The notes under the pieces: model-generated | Database searches by the model: none | Told to the model about the DNA's origin: nothing | The model's input: the letters and a program-made list of their open reading frames with translations, nothing else | Source of the DNA: Photobacterium sp. DA100 | GTDB lineage: Bacteria > Pseudomonadota > Gammaproteobacteria > Enterobacterales > Vibrionaceae | DNA: 64,000 bases | Assembly: GCF_029223585.1 (NCBI RefSeq) | Contig: NZ_CP119423.1 | Location: 682,001 to 746,000, forward strand | Direction: 5' to 3' | Translations under genes and position numbers: made by a program | Shown: in pieces, positions 28,377-38,845 of the stretch | How the letters are laid out: every line of letters starts with the position of its first letter | Position numbering within the stretch: position 1 is the first letter of the stretch

Positions 28377-28967
28377 TTAAACAGCTTTGAATGAATGTAG
28401 TCGATTTTGGGCTTTGTTTAAGCCATCTTTTAGCAAAATATCCATGCAGCGTACCGCTTCATCAACGGCGGCATCGATATTCTCCTGCTCTTTGGCAGGC
28501 GCCTTGCCAAGGACAAAACCGGCAACCTTGTTCTTGTCACCCGGGTGGCCGATACCAATCCGCAGGCGGAAGAAATCTTTGTTGTTGCCCATCTTGCTGA
28601 TGATGTCGCGCAGGCCGTTGTGACCACCGTGACCGCCACCTTTCTTGAACTTGGCGACACCCGGGGGAAGGTCAAGCTCGTCGTGGGCAACCATGATCTC
28701 TTCTGGCTTGATCTGGAAGAACTTTGCCAGAGCAGCAACCGACTTACCCGAGAGGTTCATGTAGGTAGAGGGGATCAACAAGCGAAGATCCTGGCCGTTG
28801 GTCTGGATCCGGCCGGTCTGGCCAAAGTACTTGGCTTCTTCTCGCAGGCTGACATTGTGTATACGGGCCAGCTCTTCTACCACCCAGGCACCTGCGTTGT
28901 GACGGGTCCTGGCATATTCGGCACCGGGGTTTGCTAGGCCAACAAGTAGGCGAATATTGTTACTCAC
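28377..28967 (-). CDS. pth: Peptidyl-tRNA hydrolase
   Basis: Pth recycles peptidyl-tRNA dropped by ribosomes. The 196-residue protein has the segment [13 protein letters not shown] with the catalytic His, the STYMNLSGK segment, and HDELDLPPG with the catalytic Asp. It sits between prs and ychF, as in E. coli. Confidence 0.96.
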   Translation of the reverse strand: MSNNIRLLVGLANPGAEYARTRHNAGAWVVEELARIHNVSLREEAKYFGQTGRIQTNGQDLRLLIPSTYMNLSGKSVAALAKFFQIKPEEIMVAHDELDLPPGVAKFKKGGGHGGHNGLRDIISKMGNNKDFFRLRIGIGHPGDKNKVAGFVLGKAPAKEQENIDAAVDEAVRCMDILLKDGLNKAQNRLHSFKAV

Positions 28968-29046
28968 ACTGATCTCTCAAGTCTAGGGGCTGTAAAAACG
29001 CGCGCTATGTTATATCAAAATGGGCAAAATTGATATCTTAACGAAA

Positions 29047-29071
29047 AACGCCCCGCACATGGCGGGGCGTT
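29047..29071 (-). terminator. Rho-independent terminator after prs
   Basis: A 10-bp GC-rich stem (29047-29056 with 29062-29071) is followed on the minus strand by TTTCGTT. It separates prs from pth. Confidence 0.75.
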
Positions 29072-29092
29072 GGATCTTGTGGCAGTCCAGAA

Positions 29093-30040
29093 TTAGTGCT
29101 GGAACATTGCCGAGATTGACTCTTCGTTGCTGATGCGACGGATAGCTTCAGCAAGCATGCCTGATAGCGTCAGCACAGAGACACGGCCAGTATCGGCGAT
29201 TTCCTGAGATAGCGGGATTGAGTCAGTTACGATCACTTCGTCAATCACAGACTCGCGGATGTTCTGCGGCGCGTTGCCAGAGAATACCGGGTGCGTTGCG
29301 TAAGCGAAGACGCGCTTGGCACCACGCTCTTTCAGTGCTTCAGCCGCTTTACATAGCGTACCGCCGGTATCGATCATGTCATCAACGATGATGCAGTCGC
29401 GGCCTTCAACGTCCCCGATCAGGTGCATAACCTGAGAAACGTTGGCACGTGGGCGGCGCTTGTCGATGATGGCGATATCGGTGTCGTCCAGTAGCTTCGC
29501 GATAGCGCGGGCACGAACAACACCACCGATGTCTGGAGAAACCACGACTGGATCTTCCAGGTTCTTCGCTAGCATGTCTTCTAGCAGTACTGGGCTACCG
29601 AACACGTTGTCGACAGGAACATCGAAGAAGCCCTGGATTTGTTCAGCGTGAAGGTCAACAGTCAGAACGCGGTCAACACCAACGTTTGACAGGAAGTCGG
29701 CAACGACTTTAGCCGTGATTGGCACACGGGCAGAACGGACGCGGCGGTCTTGACGAGCGTAACCGAAGTAAGGGATTACAGCGGTAATACGGCCTGCAGA
29801 AGCACGGCGTAGCGCATCGATCATAACAACCAGTTCCATTAGGTTGTCATTGGTTGGCGCACAGGTAGATTGAATGATAAATACGTCGCTACCACGAACG
29901 TTTTCATTAATCTGAACACAGACTTCACCGTCGGAAAAACGGTTAACTGTTGCGTCTCCTAGAGAAATGTAAAGACGGTCAGCAATGCGTTGGGCTAGTT
30001 CTGGTGTCGCGTTACCAGCAAACAGCTTCATATCAGGCAC
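29093..30040 (-). CDS. prs: Ribose-phosphate pyrophosphokinase
   Basis: Prs makes PRPP from ribose 5-phosphate and ATP. The PRPP-binding loop is [11 protein letters not shown], and the flexible-loop and active-site segments YARQDRR and [12 protein letters not shown] are present. The frame is open upstream to 30082, but a GTG at 30040 gives [15 protein letters not shown], matching E. coli. It has GAGG about eight bases upstream, and the resulting 315 residues equal the family length, so I chose it. Confidence 0.96.
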   Translation of the reverse strand: MPDMKLFAGNATPELAQRIADRLYISLGDATVNRFSDGEVCVQINENVRGSDVFIIQSTCAPTNDNLMELVVMIDALRRASAGRITAVIPYFGYARQDRRVRSARVPITAKVVADFLSNVGVDRVLTVDLHAEQIQGFFDVPVDNVFGSPVLLEDMLAKNLEDPVVVSPDIGGVVRARAIAKLLDDTDIAIIDKRRPRANVSQVMHLIGDVEGRDCIIVDDMIDTGGTLCKAAEALKERGAKRVFAYATHPVFSGNAPQNIRESVIDEVIVTDSIPLSQEIADTGRVSVLTLSGMLAEAIRRISNEESISAMFQH

Positions 30041-30072
30041 GGTGGAAACCTCAGGTTGCGTCCAAGTTGTAG

Positions 30073-30936
30073 TTACTGACAATCCGTAGAATGTGCGTTC
30101 AAGGCTGTCAAAAGGGGAGATGTGTTGACACCTTTTGCGACAAATCCTTGGAGCCAGTCAGGTAATTTATTCAGGGTTGCAATGGCCGCTTCATGGGTGC
30201 TAAATTCAGCAAACACGCAAGCGCCAGTGCCGGTCAATCTCGACGGCGCGTATTCTAACAGCCACGAAAGCGCCTTATCAACCTCAGGGTGCAGTGATCT
30301 GACGATTTTTTCGCAATCGTTTTCGTAAACCCCTGCCAACAGTGCATTTAAAGACCGTTTTTTGCTGTCTCTTTTTAGCCCCGGATGGGTGAAAATATCG
30401 ACCGTAGCAATATTTACCTCCGGTTTGACAACCAGATACCATTTCTCTTGCGGCTTGGCCGGCTGCAATTGCTCGCCAACGCCTTCGGCAAACGCACTCA
30501 CCCCGCGAACAAACACCGGGACATCGGCACCGAGTGCCAGACCCAGTTCGGCCAGCTCATCCGTACTCAGGTTGGTCTGCCACAGGTAATTGAGGGCAAC
30601 CAGGGTGGTGGCCGCATCGGATGAGCCGCCGCCAAGCCCCCCGCCCATCGGCAGGATCTTGTCAATATGGATCTCGGCACCGGCGCGGATACCGGCCTTT
30701 TGGCGCAGGGCATCAGCGGCACGGTAAATGAGGTTGTCTTCGGTTTTTACCCCAGCGATAGCCGGCGACAGGGTAATGTGGTCACTGCTATTGGCGGTAA
30801 TGGTCAGGGTATCGCTGTGGTCGAGAAACTGAAACAGGGTTTGCAGCTCGTGGTAGCCATCCGCGCGGCGGCCAGTGATGTAGAGGAACAGGTTGAGTTT
30901 GGCCGGCGCCGGCCATTGGGTGGTGCGGGTGATCAT
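30073..30936 (-). CDS. ispE: 4-diphosphocytidyl-2-C-methyl-D-erythritol kinase
   Basis: IspE is the GHMP kinase of the MEP isoprenoid pathway. The 287-residue protein begins with [17 protein letters not shown] and has the ATP loop [17 protein letters not shown] (about 91-107). The conserved lolB-ispE-prs order supports it. The start is eight bases after the lolB stop, so the two are probably co-transcribed. Confidence 0.96.
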   Translation of the reverse strand: MITRTTQWPAPAKLNLFLYITGRRADGYHELQTLFQFLDHSDTLTITANSSDHITLSPAIAGVKTEDNLIYRAADALRQKAGIRAGAEIHIDKILPMGGGLGGGSSDAATTLVALNYLWQTNLSTDELAELGLALGADVPVFVRGVSAFAEGVGEQLQPAKPQEKWYLVVKPEVNIATVDIFTHPGLKRDSKKRSLNALLAGVYENDCEKIVRSLHPEVDKALSWLLEYAPSRLTGTGACVFAEFSTHEAAIATLNKLPDWLQGFVAKGVNTSPLLTALNAHSTDCQ

Positions 30937-30944
30937 AGCGTACT

Positions 30945-31577
30945 CTAGTTAATGGACCATTGGTGGATGATAAGGGTAATGCTGGTGCCGGCGGTGCTCA
31001 ATACCATGCGCTTGGGCAGTGCCGGGCTGACCGAGTAGTCGTACTCGTTGTAATCGAGCTGCCACATTTTATCGCCAACGCGCTTGGCAAGGTAGCCGAC
31101 CCGGTTCTCAGCATTGAGCTGGTAGGTATCAGCGGCGGTCGGCAGGCCGATGAGCCAATCACGCATTTGTTCGACCGGCAGGTTGATGCCGGTCAGGCTG
31201 AGAACCAGATCGCTGGCATTGCTGCCCTGGTGGGTTTTGCCGGTGTTGTCGACCAGGGTCACCCGGTTTGGAGTGGCATCAAGCTTGAGTAGGGTCGAGC
31301 CGAGAAAGTTGGTCAGCAAGAGGTGGTCCTGGCCCGGGGCCGTTTGCCACAGCAAGTTCGCGCCGAACCGCTGCTTGCCCTTGTACCCGAGTTTTCCTGT
31401 GGCCTGATAGTTGGAAAGTGACTGGAGTGCCTGCTGGTGGTTTTCCCAGTCGGTTTGGACGGTTTGCGGCGGTTGGGTCGCGCAGCCGGCCAATAGGGTC
31501 AAAATGAGGGCTAGCCATGATGCTCTGCGTGGAATGCAGCTCAAAGGATGGCGGGCATGTCGCAATGATGACATCAT
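30945..31577 (-). CDS. lolB: Outer membrane lipoprotein insertion factor LolB
   Basis: LolB receives lipoproteins from LolA and inserts them in the outer membrane. The precursor has a positively charged N-terminus, a hydrophobic stretch and the lipobox LAGC followed by ATQP. The mature part matches the LolB pattern ([28 protein letters not shown]). The start is uncertain: the frame is open to 31640, and adjacent ATGs occur at 31577 and 31574. I chose 31577, which gives a signal peptide of normal length. It is divergent from hemA. Confidence 0.92.
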   Translation of the reverse strand: MMSSLRHARHPLSCIPRRASWLALILTLLAGCATQPPQTVQTDWENHQQALQSLSNYQATGKLGYKGKQRFGANLLWQTAPGQDHLLLTNFLGSTLLKLDATPNRVTLVDNTGKTHQGSNASDLVLSLTGINLPVEQMRDWLIGLPTAADTYQLNAENRVGYLAKRVGDKMWQLDYNEYDYSVSPALPKRMVLSTAGTSITLIIHQWSIN

Positions 31578-31822
31578 TGTTATCACTTTTTCATTGAGTA
31601 TTGTTGCCAAACAATAGCGGTAAAACCTTAATATTTCCAACTCCTTCTCTCGGAAAAAGACAGGTTGATACCACTCTTTTTTCCTATCCTATGAATAATT
31701 GATTACCAATTTATGTGGATTATTGCCCCATAGATTCGATCTGCGTTCTTTTATTAAGCGGGGGCATCAAGTAAAATCCGCCCTTAAATCTTATTTCATC
31801 GGCGAAGTGGTACACCGTCTCC

Positions 31823-33085
31823 ATGACATTGCTTGCACTAGGAATAAACCATAAAACAGCCTCGGTAGACTTGCGTGAACGGGTTGCGTTTTCGCCTGAA
31901 AAGATGAAGCAGGCCCTGGCTCAACTGGAAGACCATCCAGAGGTTCGCAGTGGGGTCATCGTCTCGACCTGCAACCGCACGGAGCTGTATTGCGATGTGG
32001 CGCAGCAAGGCCCAGGACTGATGATTGACTGGCTGAGTAAATTTCACCAGATCAGTACCGAAGAGCTGATGCCCAGCCTGTATTTTCACGAAGAGCAGGC
32101 CGCTGTCCGTCATTTGATGCGGGTATCTTGTGGGCTTGACTCGTTGGTGTTGGGCGAGCCGCAGATCCTCGGTCAGGTCAAGCAGTCCTATTCCGATGCC
32201 AGGGATAACCAGGTTGTTCAGGGGATGCTGGAGAAGCTGTTCCACAAAACCTTCACCGTGGCCAAGCGGGTACGTACCGAGACCGACATCGGTGGCAATG
32301 CCGTCTCAGTGGCCTTTGCCGCCTGCACCCTGGCGAAACAGATTTTCGAGTCTCTCGAACAAGCCACCGTGCTGTTGGTCGGCGCCGGCGAAACCATAGA
32401 ACTCGTCTCCCGCCATCTGGTTGAGCAGGGCTGTAACCGGCTGATCGTGGCCAACCGGACCAAAGAGCGGGCAGAGAACCTTGCCCGGGAATTCGGGGCC
32501 GAGGTGATCAGCCTGCCGGAAATCCCCGAGCATCTTCACCGAGCGGATATTGTGATCAGCTCAACGGCCAGTCCGCTACCGATCATCGGCAAGGGCATGG
32601 TCGAGAAGGCGATCAAGGCCCGCCGCCATCAGCCGATGCTGTTGGTCGATATCGCCGTCCCGCGTGATATCGAGCAGGAAGTGGGTGAACTTAGCGATGC
32701 ATACCTTTACTCTGTTGATGATTTACACAGTATTGTTGAGAAAAACCGTGAACAGCGTAAAGTGGCGGCTATACAGGCCGAAGCGATTGTCAGCGAGGAA
32801 AGTGCGGCGTTCATGAGCTGGCTGCGCTCGCTGGAAGCCGTCGACAGCATCCGCCAGTACCGCTGCCAAGCTGAAGAGCTCAAGTCTGACTTGCTGACAC
32901 GCAGTCTGCAGGCACTGGCCAACGGGGGCGATCCAGAGAAACTGTTGGTGGAACTCAGCAACAAGCTGACCAACAAGCTCATCCATGCGCCTACCCGTGC
33001 CATGCAACAGGCAGCCAAAGAGGGCGAGCCAGAGAAGCTGGCCATGATCCGCGAGACGCTCGGGCTAGATACCGCCAAGAATTAA
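31823..33085 (+). CDS. hemA: Glutamyl-tRNA reductase
   Basis: HemA reduces glutamyl-tRNA to glutamate semialdehyde, the first committed step of heme synthesis. The 420-residue protein starts [13 protein letters not shown] and has the catalytic Cys at position 50 in STCNRTELY. An NADPH-binding region (VLLVGAGE) and a C-terminal dimerisation domain follow. It leads the hemA-prfA-prmC-sirB2-sirB1-kdsA series, the same as in E. coli, divergent from lolB. Confidence 0.97.
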   Translation: MTLLALGINHKTASVDLRERVAFSPEKMKQALAQLEDHPEVRSGVIVSTCNRTELYCDVAQQGPGLMIDWLSKFHQISTEELMPSLYFHEEQAAVRHLMRVSCGLDSLVLGEPQILGQVKQSYSDARDNQVVQGMLEKLFHKTFTVAKRVRTETDIGGNAVSVAFAACTLAKQIFESLEQATVLLVGAGETIELVSRHLVEQGCNRLIVANRTKERAENLAREFGAEVISLPEIPEHLHRADIVISSTASPLPIIGKGMVEKAIKARRHQPMLLVDIAVPRDIEQEVGELSDAYLYSVDDLHSIVEKNREQRKVAAIQAEAIVSEESAAFMSWLRSLEAVDSIRQYRCQAEELKSDLLTRSLQALANGGDPEKLLVELSNKLTNKLIHAPTRAMQQAAKEGEPEKLAMIRETLGLDTAKN

Positions 33086-33089
33086 TCCT

Positions 33090-33113
33090 GGCAGGGAAAC
33101 CTTCCCTGCCTTT
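33090..33113 (+). terminator. Weak hairpin between hemA and prfA
   Basis: A 9-bp stem (33090-33098 with 33102-33110) is followed only by TTTA. It may attenuate rather than end transcription into prfA. Confidence 0.4.
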
Positions 33114-33136
33114 AGTGGAATACAGTAGAAATCTAT

Positions 33137-34225
33137 ATGAAACCTTCAATTTTAGTGAAATTAGAAACGCTGGTTGAGCGTTATGAAGAAGTCCAGCATT
33201 TGCTAAGCGATCCAGAGGTCATTGGCAACCAGGACAAGTTCCGTGCGCTATCCCGTGAATATTCACAGCTGGAGGAAGTAACCCAATGCTTCCAGGCCTA
33301 CCAGCAAGCCAAGGAAGACTTGGCAACTGCTGAAGAAATGGCCAACGAAGACGATCCTGACATGCGTGAGATGGCGCTGGAGGAAGTCAAGGAAGCGAAA
33401 GCCGAGATCATCCGTCTTGAAGATGAGCTTCAGGTTCTGCTGATCCCTAAAGACCCAAATGATGAGCGCAATTGCTTTGTTGAAATCCGTGCCGGTGCCG
33501 GCGGTGACGAGGCTGGTATCTTTGCCGGTGACCTGTTCCGCATGTACAGCAAATTTGCCGAATCACGCGGCTGGCGCGTAGAAGTGATGAGTGCCAACGA
33601 TGCCGAGCACGGTGGCTACAAGGAAATGATCGCGAAAATCAGCGGCGAGGCTGTGTACGGTACGCTGAAATTCGAGTCAGGCGGCCACCGCGTACAGCGC
33701 GTCCCGGCGACAGAATCTCAAGGCCGTGTCCACACATCTGCCTGTACGGTAGCCGTACTGCCGGAAATCCCAGAAGCGGAAATCCCAGAAATCAATGCCG
33801 GCGATCTGAAAATCGATACGTTCCGTGCGTCCGGTGCCGGTGGTCAGCACGTTAACACCACTGACTCTGCAATTCGTATTACCCACCTGCCAACCGGTAT
33901 CGTGGTGGAATGTCAGGATGAGCGCTCGCAGCACAAGAACAAAGCGAAGGCGATGTCTGTGTTGGCTGCCCGCATTATCCAGGCCGAAGAAGAGAAGCGC
34001 CATGCCGAAGAGGCAAGCACCCGCCGTAATCTGCTGGGCTCGGGCGATCGCTCTGACCGTATCCGTACCTACAACTACCCGCAGGGCCGTGTGTCTGACC
34101 ACCGTATCAACCTGACTATCTACCGTCTGAACGAAGTGATGGAAGGGGATATGGACAGCTTGATCCAGCCGGTTCTGCAGGAGCACCAGGCCGATCAGCT
34201 TGCGGCAATGGCCGAGCAGAACTAA
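33137..34225 (+). CDS. prfA: Peptide chain release factor 1
   Basis: RF1 reads UAA and UAG stop codons. The 362 residues contain the tripeptide anticodon PAT (190-192, RVPATE) and the catalytic G235-G-Q that triggers peptide release and is the methylation target of PrmC. The prmC start overlaps its stop by one base (TAATG), a sensible coupling because PrmC modifies this very protein. Confidence 0.98.
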   Translation: MKPSILVKLETLVERYEEVQHLLSDPEVIGNQDKFRALSREYSQLEEVTQCFQAYQQAKEDLATAEEMANEDDPDMREMALEEVKEAKAEIIRLEDELQVLLIPKDPNDERNCFVEIRAGAGGDEAGIFAGDLFRMYSKFAESRGWRVEVMSANDAEHGGYKEMIAKISGEAVYGTLKFESGGHRVQRVPATESQGRVHTSACTVAVLPEIPEAEIPEINAGDLKIDTFRASGAGGQHVNTTDSAIRITHLPTGIVVECQDERSQHKNKAKAMSVLAARIIQAEEEKRHAEEASTRRNLLGSGDRSDRIRTYNYPQGRVSDHRINLTIYRLNEVMEGDMDSLIQPVLQEHQADQLAAMAEQN

Positions 34226-35073
34226 TGAGCCTGTCGATAGACGCCCAGCTGAAGCTGGCGGCGACGGCATTGAGTGAGGCGGGCTCGGACAGCCCGCACA
34301 TCGATGCTGCCGTCCTGCTATGCCATGTGCTCGGTAAACCCCGCAGCTACCTGCTGACTTGGCCCGAGAAAGAGCTAGAGGCTGATCAGCTGGCCGCGTT
34401 TGAAGCCCTGCTGGCAAGACGCCTGACCGGCGAGCCGGTGGCTTACATTGTCGGCCAGCGTGAATTTTGGTCGCTGCCGCTCAAAGTGGCCCCCCACACC
34501 CTGATCCCACGTCCGGATACCGAAAGACTGGTCGAGCTGGCACTGGAGAAGCTGCCAGCCGGCGCCTGTCAGGTACTGGATCTGGGAACCGGAACCGGTG
34601 CGATTGCATTGGCCATCGCGTCTGAGCGGCCAGATATCGCGGTCACCGGGATTGACCTGCGGCCGGAAGCGGCCGCACTGGCCGAACAGAACCGCACCGA
34701 CCTGCACATTGCCAATGCCCGTTTTCTGGCGGGGAGCTGGTATAGCCCCTTGGCCGAGCAGGAGCGTTTTGCGGTCATTGTTAGCAACCCGCCTTACATT
34801 GACAAGGCCGATCCTCACCTCGAGCAGGGCGATGTCCGCTTTGAGCCGAAGAGTGCCCTGGTGGCCGAGGATCATGGCTTGGCGGATATTCAAGTGATCA
34901 GTGAGCAGGGCCGGCAGCACCTCGAAGCGGGCGGCTGGCTGCTGATGGAGCACGGCTACGAGCAAGGTTCGGCTGTGCGTGGTATCTTAGAAGCGCTGGG
35001 TTACCATGAGGTCGCCACAGCACAGGACTATGCCGGCCTGGATCGTGTGACCATGGGCCGTTGGCAAGGATAG
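34225..35073 (+). CDS. prmC: Peptide chain release factor N5-glutamine methyltransferase
   Basis: PrmC methylates the Gln of the GGQ motif in RF1 and RF2. The 282-residue protein has SAM motif I DLGTGTGAI (119-127) and the substrate-binding NPPY motif (188-191). The start overlaps the prfA stop by one base. Confidence 0.97.
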   Translation: MSLSIDAQLKLAATALSEAGSDSPHIDAAVLLCHVLGKPRSYLLTWPEKELEADQLAAFEALLARRLTGEPVAYIVGQREFWSLPLKVAPHTLIPRPDTERLVELALEKLPAGACQVLDLGTGTGAIALAIASERPDIAVTGIDLRPEAAALAEQNRTDLHIANARFLAGSWYSPLAEQERFAVIVSNPPYIDKADPHLEQGDVRFEPKSALVAEDHGLADIQVISEQGRQHLEAGGWLLMEHGYEQGSAVRGILEALGYHEVATAQDYAGLDRVTMGRWQG

Positions 35074-35086
35074 AGAGACAATAACA

Positions 35087-35467
35087 ATGTATACCGCTGT
35101 AAAACACCTACATATGCTGGCTATCGCGCTGAGCGTGACACTGTTCATCTTGCGCTACTGCTTGATGATGGCCAACTCGACCCTGAACGAGAAAAAATTC
35201 CTTAAGATCACCCCGCATGTGGTGGATACCGTCTTATTGCTGACCGGTGTGGTCTTGATTGTTATCACCGGTTTCGTGCCGTTTACCGCGGCTGGCGGCT
35301 GGATGACGCAAAAGCTTAGCTGTGTGCTGGCGTACATTGCCCTTGGCTATTTCACCCTCAAGATGGGGTCGAACAAGGTCTTTAAGACCTTTGCTTTCTT
35401 CGGCTCGCTGGGTTGGGTTATGGCCGCCGCCAAGATTGCCATGACCAAAACCTCTTTCCTAGGATAA
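35087..35467 (+). CDS. sirB2: SirB2-family membrane protein
   Basis: The 126-residue protein has about four hydrophobic segments and matches the SirB family pattern (HLHMLAIALSVTLFILRY, VVDTVLLLTGVVL). The family is named after a Salmonella invasion-gene regulator screen; its molecular role is unknown. It lies between prmC and sirB1, as in E. coli (ychQ). Confidence 0.9.
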   Translation: MYTAVKHLHMLAIALSVTLFILRYCLMMANSTLNEKKFLKITPHVVDTVLLLTGVVLIVITGFVPFTAAGGWMTQKLSCVLAYIALGYFTLKMGSNKVFKTFAFFGSLGWVMAAAKIAMTKTSFLG

Positions 35468-35469
35468 CC

Positions 35470-36282
35470 ATGTTACGCTTTACCGAACAAGAACTGGAGC
35501 AGATGCCGCTGGTGGATGGCGCGGTTGCGATGACTGAGGCGGTAGATCCGCATTTCCCTGCGGGTTGGGTCAGCGTCCAGTTGGAGCGCCTTGCCCAAGA
35601 GGCCGAACACGCCTTGATGGATGAGCCGGATAGCTACCTGCGCCTTGAAGGCCTGTTGCGCCTGTTCTACCGCGAATGGGGCTTTATTGGCGATCACGAG
35701 CAATACTTCTCATCGGACAACGTGTTTCTCGACAAGGTGCTCGAGCGCAAGAAAGGGATCCCGGTCACCCTGGGGGCCCTGTTTCTGTTTCTGGCGCACC
35801 GGTTGGACTTGCCGGTCCGTGCCGTGGGCTTCCCAACCCAGTTTGTCCTCAAGGTAGAGTGGTACGGCAGTGATCCCCTGTTCATCAACCCGTTTGATGG
35901 CGAGTACCTGAGTAAGCACGTTATGGCGGCTTGGCTGAAAGGCCACAAGGGGCCGTTTTCCGAGTTGCGTAGCGAGTATTTCGCCACGGCCGGCAATTAC
36001 GATATTTTGGCTCGCTGGCTAACCGTGATGAAAAGTGCGTTGCTGCGCGAGGGATTGTTTACCGAAGCGCTGCGCTGCAGTGATGTTGTGCTAGGGGCTT
36101 TTCGTCCGGGGGATCCGCACGAAATCCGCGATCGCGGCTATATTTACCAGCAGCTAGAGTGCAGCCATGCCGCTGCGCTGGATTACGAGTATTTTATCGA
36201 GCAATGCCCTGAAGACCCAGCTGCCGAGCTGCTGAAGCTTCAGGTCAAAGAACTCAACAAAGAGCCGTTGACCCTGCACTAA
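35470..36282 (+). CDS. sirB1: SirB1-family protein with transglutaminase-like and TPR parts
   Basis: The 270-residue soluble protein has a transglutaminase-like domain (about 40-165, with ERKKGIPVTLGALFLFLAHRL) and a helical TPR-like C-terminus. It corresponds to E. coli SirB1 (YchA), whose role is not known. I chose the ATG at 35470 because AGGATAACC with AGGA lies just upstream and two bases separate it from the sirB2 stop; the longer frame from 35413 overlaps sirB2. Confidence 0.9.
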   Translation: MLRFTEQELEQMPLVDGAVAMTEAVDPHFPAGWVSVQLERLAQEAEHALMDEPDSYLRLEGLLRLFYREWGFIGDHEQYFSSDNVFLDKVLERKKGIPVTLGALFLFLAHRLDLPVRAVGFPTQFVLKVEWYGSDPLFINPFDGEYLSKHVMAAWLKGHKGPFSELRSEYFATAGNYDILARWLTVMKSALLREGLFTEALRCSDVVLGAFRPGDPHEIRDRGYIYQQLECSHAAALDYEYFIEQCPEDPAAELLKLQVKELNKEPLTLH

Positions 36283-37176
<894 letters not shown>

Positions 37177-37196
37177 CGGTGTTATTTGATTTGATT

Positions 37197-37234
37197 CAAA
37201 ACGGCCCGGCAGGTTACCTGTCGGGCCGTTTTTT
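37197..37234 (+). terminator. Rho-independent terminator after kdsA
   Basis: A long GC-rich hairpin (about 16 bp, AAAACGGCCCGGCAGG paired across a TTAC loop with one mismatch) is followed by six T. The rest of the gap up to 37473 is AT-rich, with a TATACT box at 37431-37436 that could be the -10 for the next gene. Confidence 0.92.
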
Positions 37235-37473
37235 ATTGCTATGAAGTCAGTTCCTTATGATAGAAAAAATTAAAATAGGTGAAAATTTAGTGAATTAATC
37301 TACCATATTCGTATTTGGCAGTGTTCTTGGTAATCCAAATGAGATGATATGGGTTTATCTGGCTGGTGGTGTGCCGGGAATGGAGTGAGATGTTTTCTGC
37401 TCTTGTTGTGAGTGTTTTATTTTGTGAAGGTATACTCTGCGCCGAGTAAAATTTTGTAAGTGTAGGGTGTTGC

Positions 37474-38730
37474 GTGTCATTATCTCAAGATATACCTCTG
37501 AGCCATACAGAGGCTGGGGCTTCCCGTTGGAATAAACACGATACTAGCTGGATGCTAAGTTTATTCGGTACCGCGGTGGGGGCCGGTATTTTATTTCTTC
37601 CGATCAATATCGGGGCCGGTGGTTTCTGGTCGCTGGTGATCATGGCTTTGCTGGCCGGCCCGATGACATTCCTTGCCCATCGCGGTCTAGCGCGCTTTGT
37701 GCTGTCCTCGTCAAAACAAAATGCTGATTTTACCGATGTGGTTGAAGAACATTTCGGTGCGCGTGCCGGCCGCCTGATTTCAATGCTCTATTTCCTGTCA
37801 ATTTTTCCTATCTTGTTGATCTACGGTGTGGGGCTGACGAATACGGTCAACAGTTTCATCGTCAACCAGCTAGGAGGGGACGAACCTTCACGGGTTGTGC
37901 TGTCTGGCATCTTGGTGTTTGCCATGATTGCTATCATGATGGCAGGCGAAAAAGTGATGCTGAAAGCCTTCGAGGTGATTGTTTATCCGCTAGCGGCAAT
38001 ATTGGCGGGCCTGTCGTTGTATCTCGTTCCCAACTGGCAAATGCCCGACTTGCTGGCAGTGCCTGAAATGGGCAGTTTTTCCGTAACGGTTTGGCTTGCC
38101 ATTCCCGTGACGGTCTTTGCGTTCAGTCATGCCGCAGCCATTTCTAGTTTTGCGAATGTGCAGCGTCGTCATTATGGCCAGCACGCGGTGCCTAAATCAG
38201 AACAGATCCTCAAACGTACCTCGGTGATGCTGATCTCGTTTGTGCTTTTCTTTGTGTTTTCATGTGTACTGAGCCTTAGCCCAGAACAGCTGCAGCAAGC
38301 GAAGGCGCAAAATGTCTCTGTCTTGTCATACCTAGCGAATGTTCACGACAGTCCTTTTATTGTTTCCCTTGGCCCGGTGATTGCCTTTATCGCCATATCA
38401 TCCTCTTTCCTGGGACACTTCATGGGGGCCCGTGAGAGTTTGAACGGTATGTTGCAGAAGCAAACCAAGATGGCTCCGGCGAAAATAGACCGGTTGGGGA
38501 TTGTGTTTATGTTTTTCGCTATCTGGTTTGCAGCGATCATGAACCCAAGTATCTTGGGCATGATGGAGGCTTTATCAGGGCCGGTTATTGCACTGATCCT
38601 GTTTGTGATGCCAATGCTGGCGGTCTACAGGGTTGAAGCACTGAAAGCACACCGGGGCAAGGTAAGCACCCTCTTTATTTTGGTGATGGGACTGTTGGCC
38701 GTATCTGCGATTGTTTTCAATCTGCTATAG
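37474..38730 (+). CDS. HAAAP-family amino-acid/proton symporter (SdaC/YhaO-like)
   Basis: The 418-residue protein has eleven or so hydrophobic segments. It has the family opening with GTAVGAGILFLPINIGAGGFW (first membrane segment) and HRGLARFVL. The hydroxy/aromatic amino-acid permease family includes SdaC, TdcC, YhaO, Mtr and TyrP; the N-terminal pattern is nearest the serine/threonine branch, so serine uptake is a reasonable guess. It starts at a GTG with a weak AGGG upstream. It is monocistronic, with a shared terminator against the convergent chemoreceptor gene. Confidence 0.85.
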   Translation: MSLSQDIPLSHTEAGASRWNKHDTSWMLSLFGTAVGAGILFLPINIGAGGFWSLVIMALLAGPMTFLAHRGLARFVLSSSKQNADFTDVVEEHFGARAGRLISMLYFLSIFPILLIYGVGLTNTVNSFIVNQLGGDEPSRVVLSGILVFAMIAIMMAGEKVMLKAFEVIVYPLAAILAGLSLYLVPNWQMPDLLAVPEMGSFSVTVWLAIPVTVFAFSHAAAISSFANVQRRHYGQHAVPKSEQILKRTSVMLISFVLFFVFSCVLSLSPEQLQQAKAQNVSVLSYLANVHDSPFIVSLGPVIAFIAISSSFLGHFMGARESLNGMLQKQTKMAPAKIDRLGIVFMFFAIWFAAIMNPSILGMMEALSGPVIALILFVMPMLAVYRVEALKAHRGKVSTLFILVMGLLAVSAIVFNLL

Positions 38731-38754
38731 CCTGCTTGCCGAGGGTTAGAACGA

Positions 38755-38791
38755 AACAAGGCTTGCCATCTGGCAAGCCTTGTTGATTTTT
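38755..38791 (+). terminator. Terminator between the HAAAP transporter and the convergent chemoreceptor
   Basis: A 14-bp perfect stem (38755-38768 with 38771-38784) is followed by GATTTTT on the plus strand and has AAAC on the other side, so it may serve both convergent genes. Confidence 0.85.
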
Positions 38792-38796
38792 CAGTT

Positions 38797-38845
38797 CCTA
38801 GAACCTAGAACCTAGAACCTAGAACCTAGAACCTAGAACCTAGAG
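38797..38845. repeat. Heptanucleotide tandem repeat (CCTAGAA)n at the chemoreceptor stop
   Basis: Six perfect CCTAGAA units and a seventh ending CCTAGAG lie end to end. On the minus strand they read TTCTAGG. The TAG stop of the chemoreceptor gene (38840-38842) is inside the first unit met by the ribosome, and each further unit carries another TAG. Confidence 0.95.

Noticed and set aside
38797..38845. Heptamer repeat as a phase-variation switch of the chemoreceptor
   Set aside because: The stop codon is in the first unit, so unit number cannot change the reading frame of the protein.
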